Shown here piece after piece: positions 1 to 6,882 of a DNA stretch of 17,442 nucleotides. Numbering within the stretch: position 1 is the first letter of the stretch; the number at the start of each line of letters is the position of its first letter. The stretch lies in contig CAYPHJ010000096.1 in assembly GCA_964410485.1 (NCBI GenBank), forward strand, positions 1 to 17,442. Reading direction: 5' to 3'. Origin of the DNA: CAYPHJ01 sp964410485. GTDB lineage: Bacteria > Desulfobacterota > Binatia > UBA9968. The notes under the pieces are model-generated. The model was not told the origin of the DNA. It saw only the letters and a program-made list of their open reading frames with translations, and ran no database searches. The translations under genes and the position numbers were made by a program.

Positions 1-144
1 AACAATGAGGGAACGCCAGTACAGGCGAGGGAACGAACGAAGAGTAGCTTTTTCTCTACCTACGGTAGCAAAAATTCTACGCAGTTCGAGAGAATTCCGA
101 TTATTCGCAACGGGACCTTGCCTCAGTGATATCTCAGAAGGAAA

Positions 145-1254
145 TTATCGAGTAACTCCCGTGGCCTGTACCCTAGCGATCTCTTCCGAACTATACCTGT
201 AGGCGCGAAAGACGCGGTTGTTTGGCCCGGCCGGCCCTTCGCCAAAATAGGGATTCACAAATTCCCAGACCAGCTCGCCGTCGATTGTCACTTCGAAGAG
301 GCGGCCGAAATCGCCTTCGCAAATGAGCGTGTTGCCGTTGGGCAGGCGTTGAGCGTTTGAGATCCTGGGGCTGAAGAAATCGATTTCTCTGCGTTCTTGA
401 TACTTCCAGACGATTTGTTTGGTTGACGGCTCTATTTCGATTACCCTTGAAAACGGCATCGGGTGATCCAGGCGATGCGGGCCGTTGTCGAAGAGAAGGA
501 GGTTTCCGTTGGGCAGCGGCAGCGGGGCGTGTTGACCGGACAACGGTGGAGCGCCGAGCTTCCAGGTAATGTTGCCGGTTTTCCGGTCGATGATAATGAC
601 TGTCGAGATAACGCGAAAACTGACCACTATATCGCCATTCGGCAACTCGGCCAGACCGTTGCCGTGCGTCCACTCTTCGCGCCGCTCCTGGATTGCAGTG
701 ATGCAATCGGTTTCCGGATCGAGGTGGTCCCAAGTGCGCCACTGCCAAACGACTCGCCCGTCGGTTGTCATCTCGACGAGATAGTCCGCATATATCTCAC
801 CGTTATGTTCGGTACCGGGTGTACCTCCTTTCACCTTCGCAGCGAGATCCTGCGGCAACCGCGCTAAGCAAAGAAGCAGAGTATTGCCATTCCGCAGCCG
901 GATACCATCGTGGTGGTGGTCGGGCTGGCGCACTTCCCAGAGCACATGCCCATTCCAATCGCATTCAAGCGCAACGCCGCCTTTCCACGGCTTGCCGGCT
1001 ATAAAACGGTCAGAAGTTTCCGGAGTTTTGCCGTTGTAGAAAAGCGTTCCGCTCTCGGTCAAATACCCGTAATTACCGGGAGGGTAAGGCATCTGCCAAG
1101 TGTGGACGACGTTCCCTTCGAGGTCGATCAGATACACCTTGCCACCACCGCTTTGCGGCGCAAACAAGGTGAATCCCGGCCACGCCCGCTCGGAATCATA
1201 GGCGCGCAGCCTAACCCCAGAGCGTTTCACTTTGATCTGTTCAACAGGTGCCAT
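145..1254 (-). CDS. Aryl-sulfotransferase (ASST)-like beta-propeller protein
   Basis: A 369-residue protein that looks like the ASST/PQQ-like propeller group. Seen: four repeated blade motifs of the type L-P-N-G-N-T-L, at about residues 120-127 (LRNGNTLL), 204-210 (LPNGDIV), 247-254 (LPNGNLLL) and 304-311 (LPNGNTLI). Each is followed by a strand ending in W-x-[YFW] (VVWQW, ITWKL, IVWKY, LVWEF). An EWTHGNG segment near residue 194 resembles the conserved His-Gly-Asn region of this family. Known: true bacterial ASSTs move sulfate between phenols and are exported; many relatives are of unknown function. No signal peptide is visible, so this copy is probably cytoplasmic and the sulfotransferase activity is unproven. 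The ATG at 1254 is supported by AAGGAG nine bases upstream. It stands alone on its strand; the LLM gene lies about 280 bp upstream. I am sure of the fold, not of the substrate. Confidence 0.8.
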   Translation of the reverse strand: MAPVEQIKVKRSGVRLRAYDSERAWPGFTLFAPQSGGGKVYLIDLEGNVVHTWQMPYPPGNYGYLTESGTLFYNGKTPETSDRFIAGKPWKGGVALECDWNGHVLWEVRQPDHHHDGIRLRNGNTLLLCLARLPQDLAAKVKGGTPGTEHNGEIYADYLVEMTTDGRVVWQWRTWDHLDPETDCITAIQERREEWTHGNGLAELPNGDIVVSFRVISTVIIIDRKTGNITWKLGAPPLSGQHAPLPLPNGNLLLFDNGPHRLDHPMPFSRVIEIEPSTKQIVWKYQERREIDFFSPRISNAQRLPNGNTLICEGDFGRLFEVTIDGELVWEFVNPYFGEGPAGPNNRVFRAYRYSSEEIARVQATGVTR

Positions 1255-1286
1255 ATATCATTGCTCCTTCGTCGTCCGCGCGGGAT

Positions 1287-1386
1287 TGTCATGCTGAACG
1301 CAGTGAAGCATCTGCTTTGCGCTTTTCAGTTTTTCGACCAGAAAGGCAAAATCAGATTCTTCGTCGTTACACTTCTCAGAATGACA
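1287..1386. repeat. Inverted-arm dispersed repeat, copy 1
   Basis: About 100 bp whose ends are imperfect inverted copies of each other. The left arm begins TGTCATGCTGA and ends GAAGCATCTGCTTT. The right arm, read on the minus strand, begins TGTCATTCTGAG and ends GAAGAATCTGATTTT. The same two-arm design recurs at 8616-8727. It lies in the 283-bp spacer upstream of the ASST-like gene. No coding capacity is apparent. It looks like a non-autonomous miniature or REP-like element. Confidence 0.6.
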
Positions 1387-1490
1387 CACAGGGCAAGGGC
1401 GACCTGCTGATATGAAAAGCAAGAAGTGTCACGTCCAATCTTTTTCCCGCCCATAACAACAAGCTGCGAACTTCTAAGAAGAATGTCATT

Positions 1491-1526
1491 TTCTTGGCGC
1501 CCTTCGCGCTCTTTGCGCGAGAATTT
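1491..1526 (+). repeat. Short dispersed repeat (TTTCTTGGCGCC type)
   Basis: The sequence TTTCTTGGCGCCCTTCGCG followed by CTCTTTGCGCGAGA matches the reverse strand of 17329-17361 with small indels. It abuts the 3' end of the first LLM gene. No function can be assigned. Confidence 0.45.
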
Positions 1527-1537
1527 TCGTTTCTCTC

Positions 1538-2500
1538 TCAGGCTCCGCTGCGTTCGCGGCGCTCTTCCTCGCTAAACGGAGTTTGGAGCGCCGGTATCAC
1601 TTCCCTTGCGAGCCACTCAACCTGCATCGCCAAACTGTCCTCCGGGCCTGAGGGGCGCATAACAAACTTCGTGGCTCCAGCTTCGATGTAGCGCCGTATT
1701 TTATCTTGAACCTGCTCCGGCGTCCCGAACGCGGAGAACTCTGCAGGCGCCATGTCCGGGCGCCGTCGAATCATTGAACCGGCGATTTCCGCGGCTTTCT
1801 CGGCGCTCATCGCCAGACAGAACGGAATGAGCACGCCGTAGTGGTCTTCGGGAATTTCGCGTCCCGCTTGCGCTGCGTAGCCTCGGATAGCATCGATTCC
1901 CTGCCTTAGCTCAATCGGAGTAGCGTTCGAGGTCAACCATCCGTCGGCCAGTAGTCCTGCGCGCCGCAGCGCTGCCTCGCTGCGCCCCCCCGTCCAGAGC
2001 GGTGGCCCGTCTTTTTGGTACGGCCGGGGAAACAGTGTCAATTCTTCCACTGAATAGAAATTGCCTGTGAAACTAACCCGCTCTTCACGCCACAATCTTT
2101 TCATGAGAACGATGGCCTCATCCGCCCTTCTCCCTCGTTCTTCCTTACGCACGCCCGCTGCCGCGAAATCTCGCGAATCATCAGCGCCTAAACCAACTGC
2201 CAGTAGCAACCTGCCCTTGCAGAGAAAATCCAACGTCGCGAGTTGCTTGGCCAGCACAACGGGGTGACGTGTTGGCAGCACAAGAGCGCTCGTGCCGAAC
2301 TTCATCTTGCGCATGCGCGAAGCCACATAGGCCATAAAAACAACCGGATCTAGCGTTGGCTTGGCCGCAACAATGCGATCACTCACCCAAATTGAATCGA
2401 TGTCCCAACGCTCGCAATTATCGATAAACTCGATCAGTTTCTCTGGCTTTGCGCTCTCGTATGCCCAATCACCCAGGCTAATTCCGATTCGGATCTTCAT
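1538..2500 (-). CDS. LLM-class flavin/F420-dependent oxidoreductase
   Basis: A 320-residue member of the luciferase-like monooxygenase superfamily (TIM barrel). Enzymes of this group use reduced FMN or coenzyme F420 to oxidise small organic substrates. Seen: the N-terminal strand MKIRIGISLGDWAYES; the helix-strand D-I-D-S-I-W-V-S-D-R around residue 33-42; the KFGTSALVLPTRHP stretch (about 67-80), typical of the third strand; the GRLLLAVGLGADDS loop; SFTGNFYSVEEL; and PPLWTGGRSEAALRRAG followed by ADGW, the usual cofactor phosphate-binding region. Length and domain order are normal. Whether the cofactor is F420 or FMN cannot be decided from sequence alone. No strong Shine-Dalgarno precedes the ATG at 2500. 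It is probably a separate transcription unit. It has a distant paralogue at 6883-7821. Confidence 0.9.
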   Translation of the reverse strand: MKIRIGISLGDWAYESAKPEKLIEFIDNCERWDIDSIWVSDRIVAAKPTLDPVVFMAYVASRMRKMKFGTSALVLPTRHPVVLAKQLATLDFLCKGRLLLAVGLGADDSRDFAAAGVRKEERGRRADEAIVLMKRLWREERVSFTGNFYSVEELTLFPRPYQKDGPPLWTGGRSEAALRRAGLLADGWLTSNATPIELRQGIDAIRGYAAQAGREIPEDHYGVLIPFCLAMSAEKAAEIAGSMIRRRPDMAPAEFSAFGTPEQVQDKIRRYIEAGATKFVMRPSGPEDSLAMQVEWLAREVIPALQTPFSEEERRERSGA

Positions 2501-2849
2501 CCTAAGACTTTAAGAGTAACTTCGTCTGGGCTGTGGCTGTCAGCCATTCGGCAACACTAACATAATCAAACGACACATTTTAGGACGGCATATCAAAACC
2601 TATTCTGTCTCACAAACGGGACTCATTTCCCCGTGCATGCTTACAACTGAGACGCTCCAAACTCGTGGATGGGATTGCCTATGAACATCTCTTTGGCCCT
2701 GCCGGAGCGGTTTTCATGTTCACTGGAGATGGGTTAGTTCACCGACCCGTTGCAGACGTTTCGTCTGGGAGCGAAAAAAATACAGCCATCGCGCCGGTAA
2801 ATGGGCAAAGACCGACAAATTCCGTGTGCGACGAGTGATAGCCAACCCC
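2501..2849. other. Intergenic region, one possible gene remnant
   Basis: This is the divergent spacer between the minus-strand LLM gene and the plus-strand GT4 unit. No RNA gene or repeat was recognised. One plus-strand frame is open from a TAG near 2585 to a TGA at 2836-2838. From the GTG at 2665 it would give 57 residues that look protein-like (VDGIAYEHLFGPAGAVF, then MFTGDGLVHRPVAD). There is no ribosome binding site and no recognised family. It may be the tail of a decayed gene or a chance open frame. Confidence 0.35.
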
Positions 2850-2877
2850 TTGACACTTCATCCGCCATGTCTAAATT
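2850..2877 (+). promoter_or_regulatory. Putative sigma-70 promoter for the GT4 unit
   Basis: A perfect -35 hexamer TTGACA at 2850-2855 is followed after 16 bases by TAAATT at 2872-2877 (4 of 6 matches to TATAAT). The predicted start is about ten bases before the ATG at 2895. It sits correctly to drive the small membrane protein and the GT4 glycosyltransferase. Confidence 0.45.
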
Positions 2878-2894
2878 TTTCCCGGCTCACTGTT

Positions 2895-3134
2895 ATGGAC
2901 GCAATTTTGTATCTCCTCGGTGTCGGCATCGGAGGGATGGTCCTGGCATCGATCGCAATTTTGATGATGATTTTGATTGTGGCGTTTACAAGCTGGAACG
3001 TCATGTGGGCTCTTGATGTACTGAAACGCCTAGCGTCAACGTACCCGCAAGCTGCCGATCGTTTGAGACCAAGTTCGTACAAATCCCTCCGACTGCGCGA
3101 CAAGAAAAAGCGCCGTTTGCGCCTGGCGCGCTGA
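2895..3134 (+). CDS. Small membrane protein of unknown function
   Basis: A 79-residue protein that I do not recognise. Residues about 3-37 form one long or two short hydrophobic segments (ILYLLGVGIGGMVLASIAIL, then MMILIVAFTSW). A C-terminal tail rich in Arg and Lys follows (LRLRDKKKRRLRLAR), so the tail is expected in the cytoplasm by the positive-inside rule. I chose the ATG at 2895 because it lies just after the predicted promoter. A GTG at 2826 in the same frame would add 23 residues but would start upstream of that promoter. No clear ribosome binding site precedes either start. The stop lies 35 bp before the GT4 gene, so the two are likely co-transcribed. It could anchor or assist the glycosyltransferase, but that is a guess. 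Confidence 0.45.
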   Translation: MDAILYLLGVGIGGMVLASIAILMMILIVAFTSWNVMWALDVLKRLASTYPQAADRLRPSSYKSLRLRDKKKRRLRLAR

Positions 3135-3169
3135 ACGCCGCCATTATTATGGAATAGTTGGAGGTCTAA

Positions 3170-4270
3170 ATGAGGATAGGAATCATTGCCCCGATCGATA
3201 TAAGGGTCCCCCCGGTGGCATATGGTGGGACTGAGCTTGTCGTGAGTCTGCTCACGGAAGAGCTGGTGCGCAGAGGGCATCAAGTAACTCTCTTCGCCAG
3301 TGGCGATTCGGTGACCAAAGCAGAATTGCAATTCATTTGCCCGATGTTTGTACGAGGTTCCGGCAGAAACAAGGAAATCCTTAATATGCTCAATGTGGTC
3401 AACTGCCTCGAACAGGCGCATAGGTTTGATATTATTCACAACCACACCCTGTTTGAAGGGATGACAACCGCAGGCTTGGTAAGAACGCCGATACTGACGA
3501 CGCTGCACGGCAACCTGACAGGGGACTGGTTACTGTTGTTCGAGCGCTACGCCGGTTGGTACAACACAATCAGTCTTTCTTGCAAAGCTCAACTCCCCCT
3601 AAAGGAGCGTTTTGCCGGGGTCGTACACAATGCTATTGATGTTCGATCTTACCCGTTCAACGGCGCAAGAAGGGAATCTTTCTTACTTTTTCTTAGCCGG
3701 ATCAGTCATGAGAAAGGGCCTCATCGGGCAATCGAAGTGGCCAAGCGAGCAGGACTGCGACTGATCATTGCCGGCAATGTCGATACCGTCGATGAAGAGT
3801 ATTTCAGGACCATGGTCTTGCCGCACGTCGATGGGGATCAGATCCAGTACGTGGGCGAGGCCGACTATACGCTCAAACGAGAGCTGCTAGCCCGTGCTTC
3901 CTGTCTCCTGGCAACGATCACGTGGCCTGAGCCCTTCGGCCTGTTCATCATCGAAGCCATGGCATGCGGAACACCGGTGCTTGCGTTCAACAAAGGGGCC
4001 CTGCCGGAAACCGTGCGTCACGGCGAAACCGGCTTTGTAGTTGAAACTGTGGATGACATGGTGCAGGCGCTTGGCCGGCTTCCTGACATCGATCCAGCCC
4101 GCTGCCGGGAACATGTAGAGAAGCACTTTGATTTTCCGCGTATGGTGGATGACTATCTTGCAGTTTACGAACATATCCTGTCTCTGGAACAGCCACCAGC
4201 GGGAAGAGCGCGGATGGAAGATGCGTGGCTTGCTCCTGCCGCAGAGCCAATAGTAGGCGAATCTGTCTGA
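3170..4270 (+). CDS. GT4-family glycosyltransferase
   Basis: A 366-residue retaining glycosyltransferase of the GT-B fold (family GT4), which transfers a sugar from an activated donor to an acceptor. Seen: an N-terminal Rossmann half starting MRIGIIAPIDIRVPPVAYGG, with the glycine-rich YGGTE turn near residues 18-22 and RRGHQVTLFASGDS near 35-48; a linker with VVHNAIDV; the C-terminal donor domain starting at LLFLSRISHEKG; and the hallmark E-x7-E motif EPFGLFIIE, with Glu254 and Glu262, followed by AMACGTPVLAF. The ATG has a good GGAGG five bases upstream (3160-3164). It follows the small membrane protein and precedes an amylo-alpha-1,6-glucosidase-type gene. This suggests alpha-glucan or glucosylated-solute metabolism. 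Donor and acceptor cannot be read from the sequence. No signal peptide: cytoplasmic. Confidence 0.9.
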   Translation: MRIGIIAPIDIRVPPVAYGGTELVVSLLTEELVRRGHQVTLFASGDSVTKAELQFICPMFVRGSGRNKEILNMLNVVNCLEQAHRFDIIHNHTLFEGMTTAGLVRTPILTTLHGNLTGDWLLLFERYAGWYNTISLSCKAQLPLKERFAGVVHNAIDVRSYPFNGARRESFLLFLSRISHEKGPHRAIEVAKRAGLRLIIAGNVDTVDEEYFRTMVLPHVDGDQIQYVGEADYTLKRELLARASCLLATITWPEPFGLFIIEAMACGTPVLAFNKGALPETVRHGETGFVVETVDDMVQALGRLPDIDPARCREHVEKHFDFPRMVDDYLAVYEHILSLEQPPAGRARMEDAWLAPAAEPIVGESV

Positions 4271-4311
4271 GATGGTGGGGTTTTCGCTGTTCCTAGCGGG
4301 CCGCTGAAAAA

Positions 4312-4352
4312 CTCTCCGTTCGCCCTGAGGTTCTCGAAGGGTGAACGGAGAG
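4312..4352. repeat. Strong hairpin repeat, intact copy
   Basis: Arms of 15 bases (CTCTCCGTTCGCCCT at 4312-4326 and AGGGTGAACGGAGAG at 4338-4352) pair along their full length with a single G-U wobble, around an 11-base loop GAGGTTCTCGA. It resembles the widespread bacterial CCGTTC...CTGAG...TCGAAGG...GAACGG dispersed palindromes. In RNA it would form a very stable stem between the GT4 gene and the next gene, and could act as a processing or 3'-end protection element. Confidence 0.65.
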
Positions 4353-4376
4353 GAACTTGACATGAGTAGCGATTTT

Positions 4377-4407
4377 CCGTTCATGCTGAGACTGTCGAAG
4401 CATTCCG
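4377..4407. repeat. Second, decayed copy of the hairpin repeat
   Basis: CCGTTCATGCT at the left, an 11-base loop GAGACTGTCGA, then AGCATTCCG. The inner ATGCT/AGCAT stem is intact, but the outer part of the right arm no longer matches. It has the same orientation and loop length as the copy 25 bp upstream, so it is likely a diverged family member. Confidence 0.5.
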
Positions 4408-4440
4408 AATCTTTTTTCAGCTACCTGCTAGCAGACGGAT

Positions 4441-4470
4441 TTGAACTCGAAGCTGTTCTTTCCGTATAAT
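4441..4470 (+). promoter_or_regulatory. Putative sigma-70 promoter for the debranching-type gene
   Basis: TTGAAC at 4441-4446 and a perfect TATAAT at 4465-4470, separated by 18 bases. The predicted start is near 4477. This leaves a leader of roughly 197 bases before the ATG at 4674. It implies that the glucosidase gene can be expressed independently of the GT4 gene. Confidence 0.5.
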
Positions 4471-4482
4471 CATCTCCGCTTA

Positions 4483-4623
4483 ATGCATGCCGATGACGGC
4501 GTAGACTTCCGGAGTTTCGAGCGGCCGGGCGACTGGTCGGTCGTCCCTCCAAACACAAAGCTCCGGAGCCCGCGGCTCGAGGATATCTTGTTCCCGCTGT
4601 CACGAACAAATGATCCGAGCTGA
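4483..4623 (+). CDS. Possible 46-residue ORF in the leader of the glucosidase gene
   Basis: A short open frame starting MHADDGVDFRSFERPGDW and ending at a TGA 50 bases before the glucosidase ATG. Its third codon positions are about 70 percent G or C, like a real gene in this GC-rich context. It starts only a few bases after the predicted transcription start, so it would be translated nearly leaderless; no Shine-Dalgarno is visible. I do not recognise the protein. It may be a leader peptide, a small protein, or a chance ORF. Confidence 0.25.
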   Translation: MHADDGVDFRSFERPGDWSVVPPNTKLRSPRLEDILFPLSRTNDPS

Positions 4624-4673
4624 TTACGCAGCACCACGGGCCGGGTATCTTTCGGTTCAGGCGAAACGAACCT

Positions 4674-6839
4674 ATGGCTACTGAGAAGATTATCCGCGTC
4701 AAGGACGAGTATTACATCTTAGCCGCATCGGCATTGGCAGATGATCGCAGGCGAGTGCTCAAGCACGGCGATACGTTTGCCGTACTCAACAGGTATGGGG
4801 ATATCCAGCCGGTGGGATTAGGCGAGCAGGGGATCTATCACGATGGGACGCGGTTTCTTTCGCGGCTGGAGATCATGCTCGGAACCACGCATCCATTCTT
4901 TCTGAGCTCTGGGATAAAAGAAGACAACGCCTTGCTCACTGTCGACCTGACAAATCCAGACCTTTACCTTGACGATCTCATCCAGCGCGGCACGCTCCAC
5001 TTATCGCGCTCGATCTTGCTTTGGCAAGCTTGCTGTTATGAACAAACCACGATCACCAATTATGGACTAACCTCGCTAACTGTCCCTTTTTCCTTTCACT
5101 ACGACGCTGATTTCCGCGATATTTTCGAGGTACGCGGCCTGAAAAGGCTGCGCCGTGGCAATGTAGAGCAGGATCTCGTCGAGCCCGGGACCATCCTTGT
5201 TACGTACAGGGGACTGGACGGCGTTGTACGGCGAACCCGGATCCGATGTTCTCCCCAGCCGACCGCAAGCACAGCTTCGTCATTGATGTTCGAGATCAGC
5301 CTCGAGCCGAAGGAAGAAAAGACAATTTCTTTGAGCATCGGGTGTGAGATGCGTGAGAGCGTTCCTGCGCCGCTGCCGTTCGAGATCGCGCGCGCCAACG
5401 CGTTTCGCGCTTTAGAGAGATCCAAGCGCCGTTACTGTCATCTGTATACGTCCAATGAGCAGTTCAACGACTGGCTGAATCGCTCCTTGGACGATCTCTG
5501 CATGATGACAACCGATAAAAAGGAAGGGCCCTATCCCTATGCCGGAGTTCCATGGTTTAACACGGCATTTGGTCGTGATGCGATCATTACAGCCTTGATG
5601 TGCCTGTGGGTCAATCCCGGCCTCGCTCGCGGCGTGCTGTCGTTTTTAGCGGCGACACAAGCCAAGGCACTCATCCCGCATCGCGATGCTGAGCCAGGTA
5701 AAGTAATCCACGAGACTCGTGGCGGTGAAATGGCCGCGCTCAAAGAGATCCCATTTGAGATGTACTATGGAAGCGTTGATGCCACTCCGTTGTTTGTGCT
5801 TCTTGCCGGCGCCTACTACGAACGGACAGGTGATAAGGAATTTCTCGAATCCCTTTGGCCGCACATCGAGCGGGCGCTGATATGGATGAACGATTATGGG
5901 GATGCGGACGGCGATGGCTTTGTCGAGTATCAACGTCGGTCCCCCTCCGGTTTAATTCACCAGGGTTGGAAAGATTCTCACGATTCAATCTTCCATGCAG
6001 ATGGAACGCTCGCAGAGGGACCCATCGCTCTGTGTGAAGTGCAAGGATACGTCTACGCGGCCAAGATCGCCGCCGCCAAGATGGCTGACGCATTAGACTG
6101 GGCCGATGCCGCTGACGAACTTTTGCGGGAAGCAGCGACGCTTCGACACAACTTTGAAAGAGCTTTCTGGGACGACGAGCTGTCTACGTACGTTTTGGCA
6201 CTGGACGGTGACAAAACACCCTGCCGTGTGAAAGCCTCCAACGCGGGGCATTGCCTGTTCGCTGAAATAGCCGACTCCTCGCGCGCCGAGATCGTCGCGG
6301 ATGGTCTTTTGTCCAACCAATTTTTTTCTGGCTGGGGCATCCGCACTGTGGCGACAACCGAAGCGCGCTACAATCCCATGTCCTACCATAACGGGTCCAT
6401 CTGGCCCCATGACAATGCGCTGATCTCGCTGGGCATGAGTCGTTACGGCCTGCGCCACCCCGTGCAACGCGTGCTGGCAGCGTTGTTCGACATGAGCATC
6501 TCCGTCGAATTACACCGACTTCCTGAGTTGATTTGCGGTTTTGACCGTAGGCCGGGAGAGGCCCCAACCCTCTATCCCGTTGCCTGCGCACCGCAGTCCT
6601 GGGCTTCCGCAGCCGTATTCATGTTGCTGCAAAGCTGCCTCGGGCTAACCATTGACGCGCTCCAGTCGGAAATCCGTCTCTCTTATCCCTCTCTTCCGGA
6701 GTTTCTCCAGAGACTTCAAATCGAAAACTTGCGGGTCGGCTCGGCTTCGGTCGATCTGGTGCTGGAGCGCCGTGATCATGACCTCACCACGAACATTACG
6801 CGCAAAGAAGGCGATGTTAACGTCGTAATTGTCAAGTAG
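4674..6839 (+). CDS. Amylo-alpha-1,6-glucosidase-type glycoside hydrolase (glycogen debranching-like)
   Basis: A 721-residue protein with the usual two-part layout of bacterial amylo-alpha-1,6-glucosidase relatives. An N-terminal beta-rich domain (about residues 20-230, GDE_N_bis-like) begins near VLKHGDTFAVLNRYGD and contains GLGEQGIYHDGTRFLSRLEI. An (alpha/alpha)6 catalytic barrel follows. Family motifs visible: WFNTAFGRDAI with Gly300-Arg301-Asp302; QGWKDSHDS at 430-438; GPIALCEVQGYVYAAK; HNGSIWPHDN at 572-581; and PELICGFDRRPGEAPTLYP from 617, with Glu618 a candidate catalytic acid or base. Known relatives hydrolyse alpha-1,6 branches or related glucosides. The exact substrate here is not proven and could be a small glucosylated metabolite. 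The start is supported by family-like N-terminal sequence and only a weak AGGCG upstream. It is preceded by its own promoter and follows a GT4 gene. Confidence 0.88.
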   Translation: MATEKIIRVKDEYYILAASALADDRRRVLKHGDTFAVLNRYGDIQPVGLGEQGIYHDGTRFLSRLEIMLGTTHPFFLSSGIKEDNALLTVDLTNPDLYLDDLIQRGTLHLSRSILLWQACCYEQTTITNYGLTSLTVPFSFHYDADFRDIFEVRGLKRLRRGNVEQDLVEPGTILVTYRGLDGVVRRTRIRCSPQPTASTASSLMFEISLEPKEEKTISLSIGCEMRESVPAPLPFEIARANAFRALERSKRRYCHLYTSNEQFNDWLNRSLDDLCMMTTDKKEGPYPYAGVPWFNTAFGRDAIITALMCLWVNPGLARGVLSFLAATQAKALIPHRDAEPGKVIHETRGGEMAALKEIPFEMYYGSVDATPLFVLLAGAYYERTGDKEFLESLWPHIERALIWMNDYGDADGDGFVEYQRRSPSGLIHQGWKDSHDSIFHADGTLAEGPIALCEVQGYVYAAKIAAAKMADALDWADAADELLREAATLRHNFERAFWDDELSTYVLALDGDKTPCRVKASNAGHCLFAEIADSSRAEIVADGLLSNQFFSGWGIRTVATTEARYNPMSYHNGSIWPHDNALISLGMSRYGLRHPVQRVLAALFDMSISVELHRLPELICGFDRRPGEAPTLYPVACAPQSWASAAVFMLLQSCLGLTIDALQSEIRLSYPSLPEFLQRLQIENLRVGSASVDLVLERRDHDLTTNITRKEGDVNVVIVK

Positions 6840-6882
6840 CATCTTATTCCGGCTCCAATACTCCAGTACTCCATCTCGTTCC

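Larger units (their letters stand above)
4271..4440. other. Spacer after GT4 with palindromic repeats
   Basis: A non-coding stretch between the GT4 stop and the promoter of the debranching-type gene. It carries two related hairpin repeats (4312-4352 and 4377-4407), described separately. No ORF was recognised here. There is no T-run after the first hairpin on the plus strand, so it is not a textbook intrinsic terminator for the GT4 gene. Confidence 0.5.

Noticed and set aside
2858..3508. Minus-strand open frame of 216 codons
   Set aside because: It lies opposite the small membrane protein and the start of the well-supported GT4 gene and has no family features; it is a shadow frame.
4357..4384. 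TTGACA at 4357-4362 as a -35 box
   Set aside because: No acceptable -10 hexamer occurs at 15-19 bases; the TTGAAC/TATAAT pair at 4441-4470 is far better.
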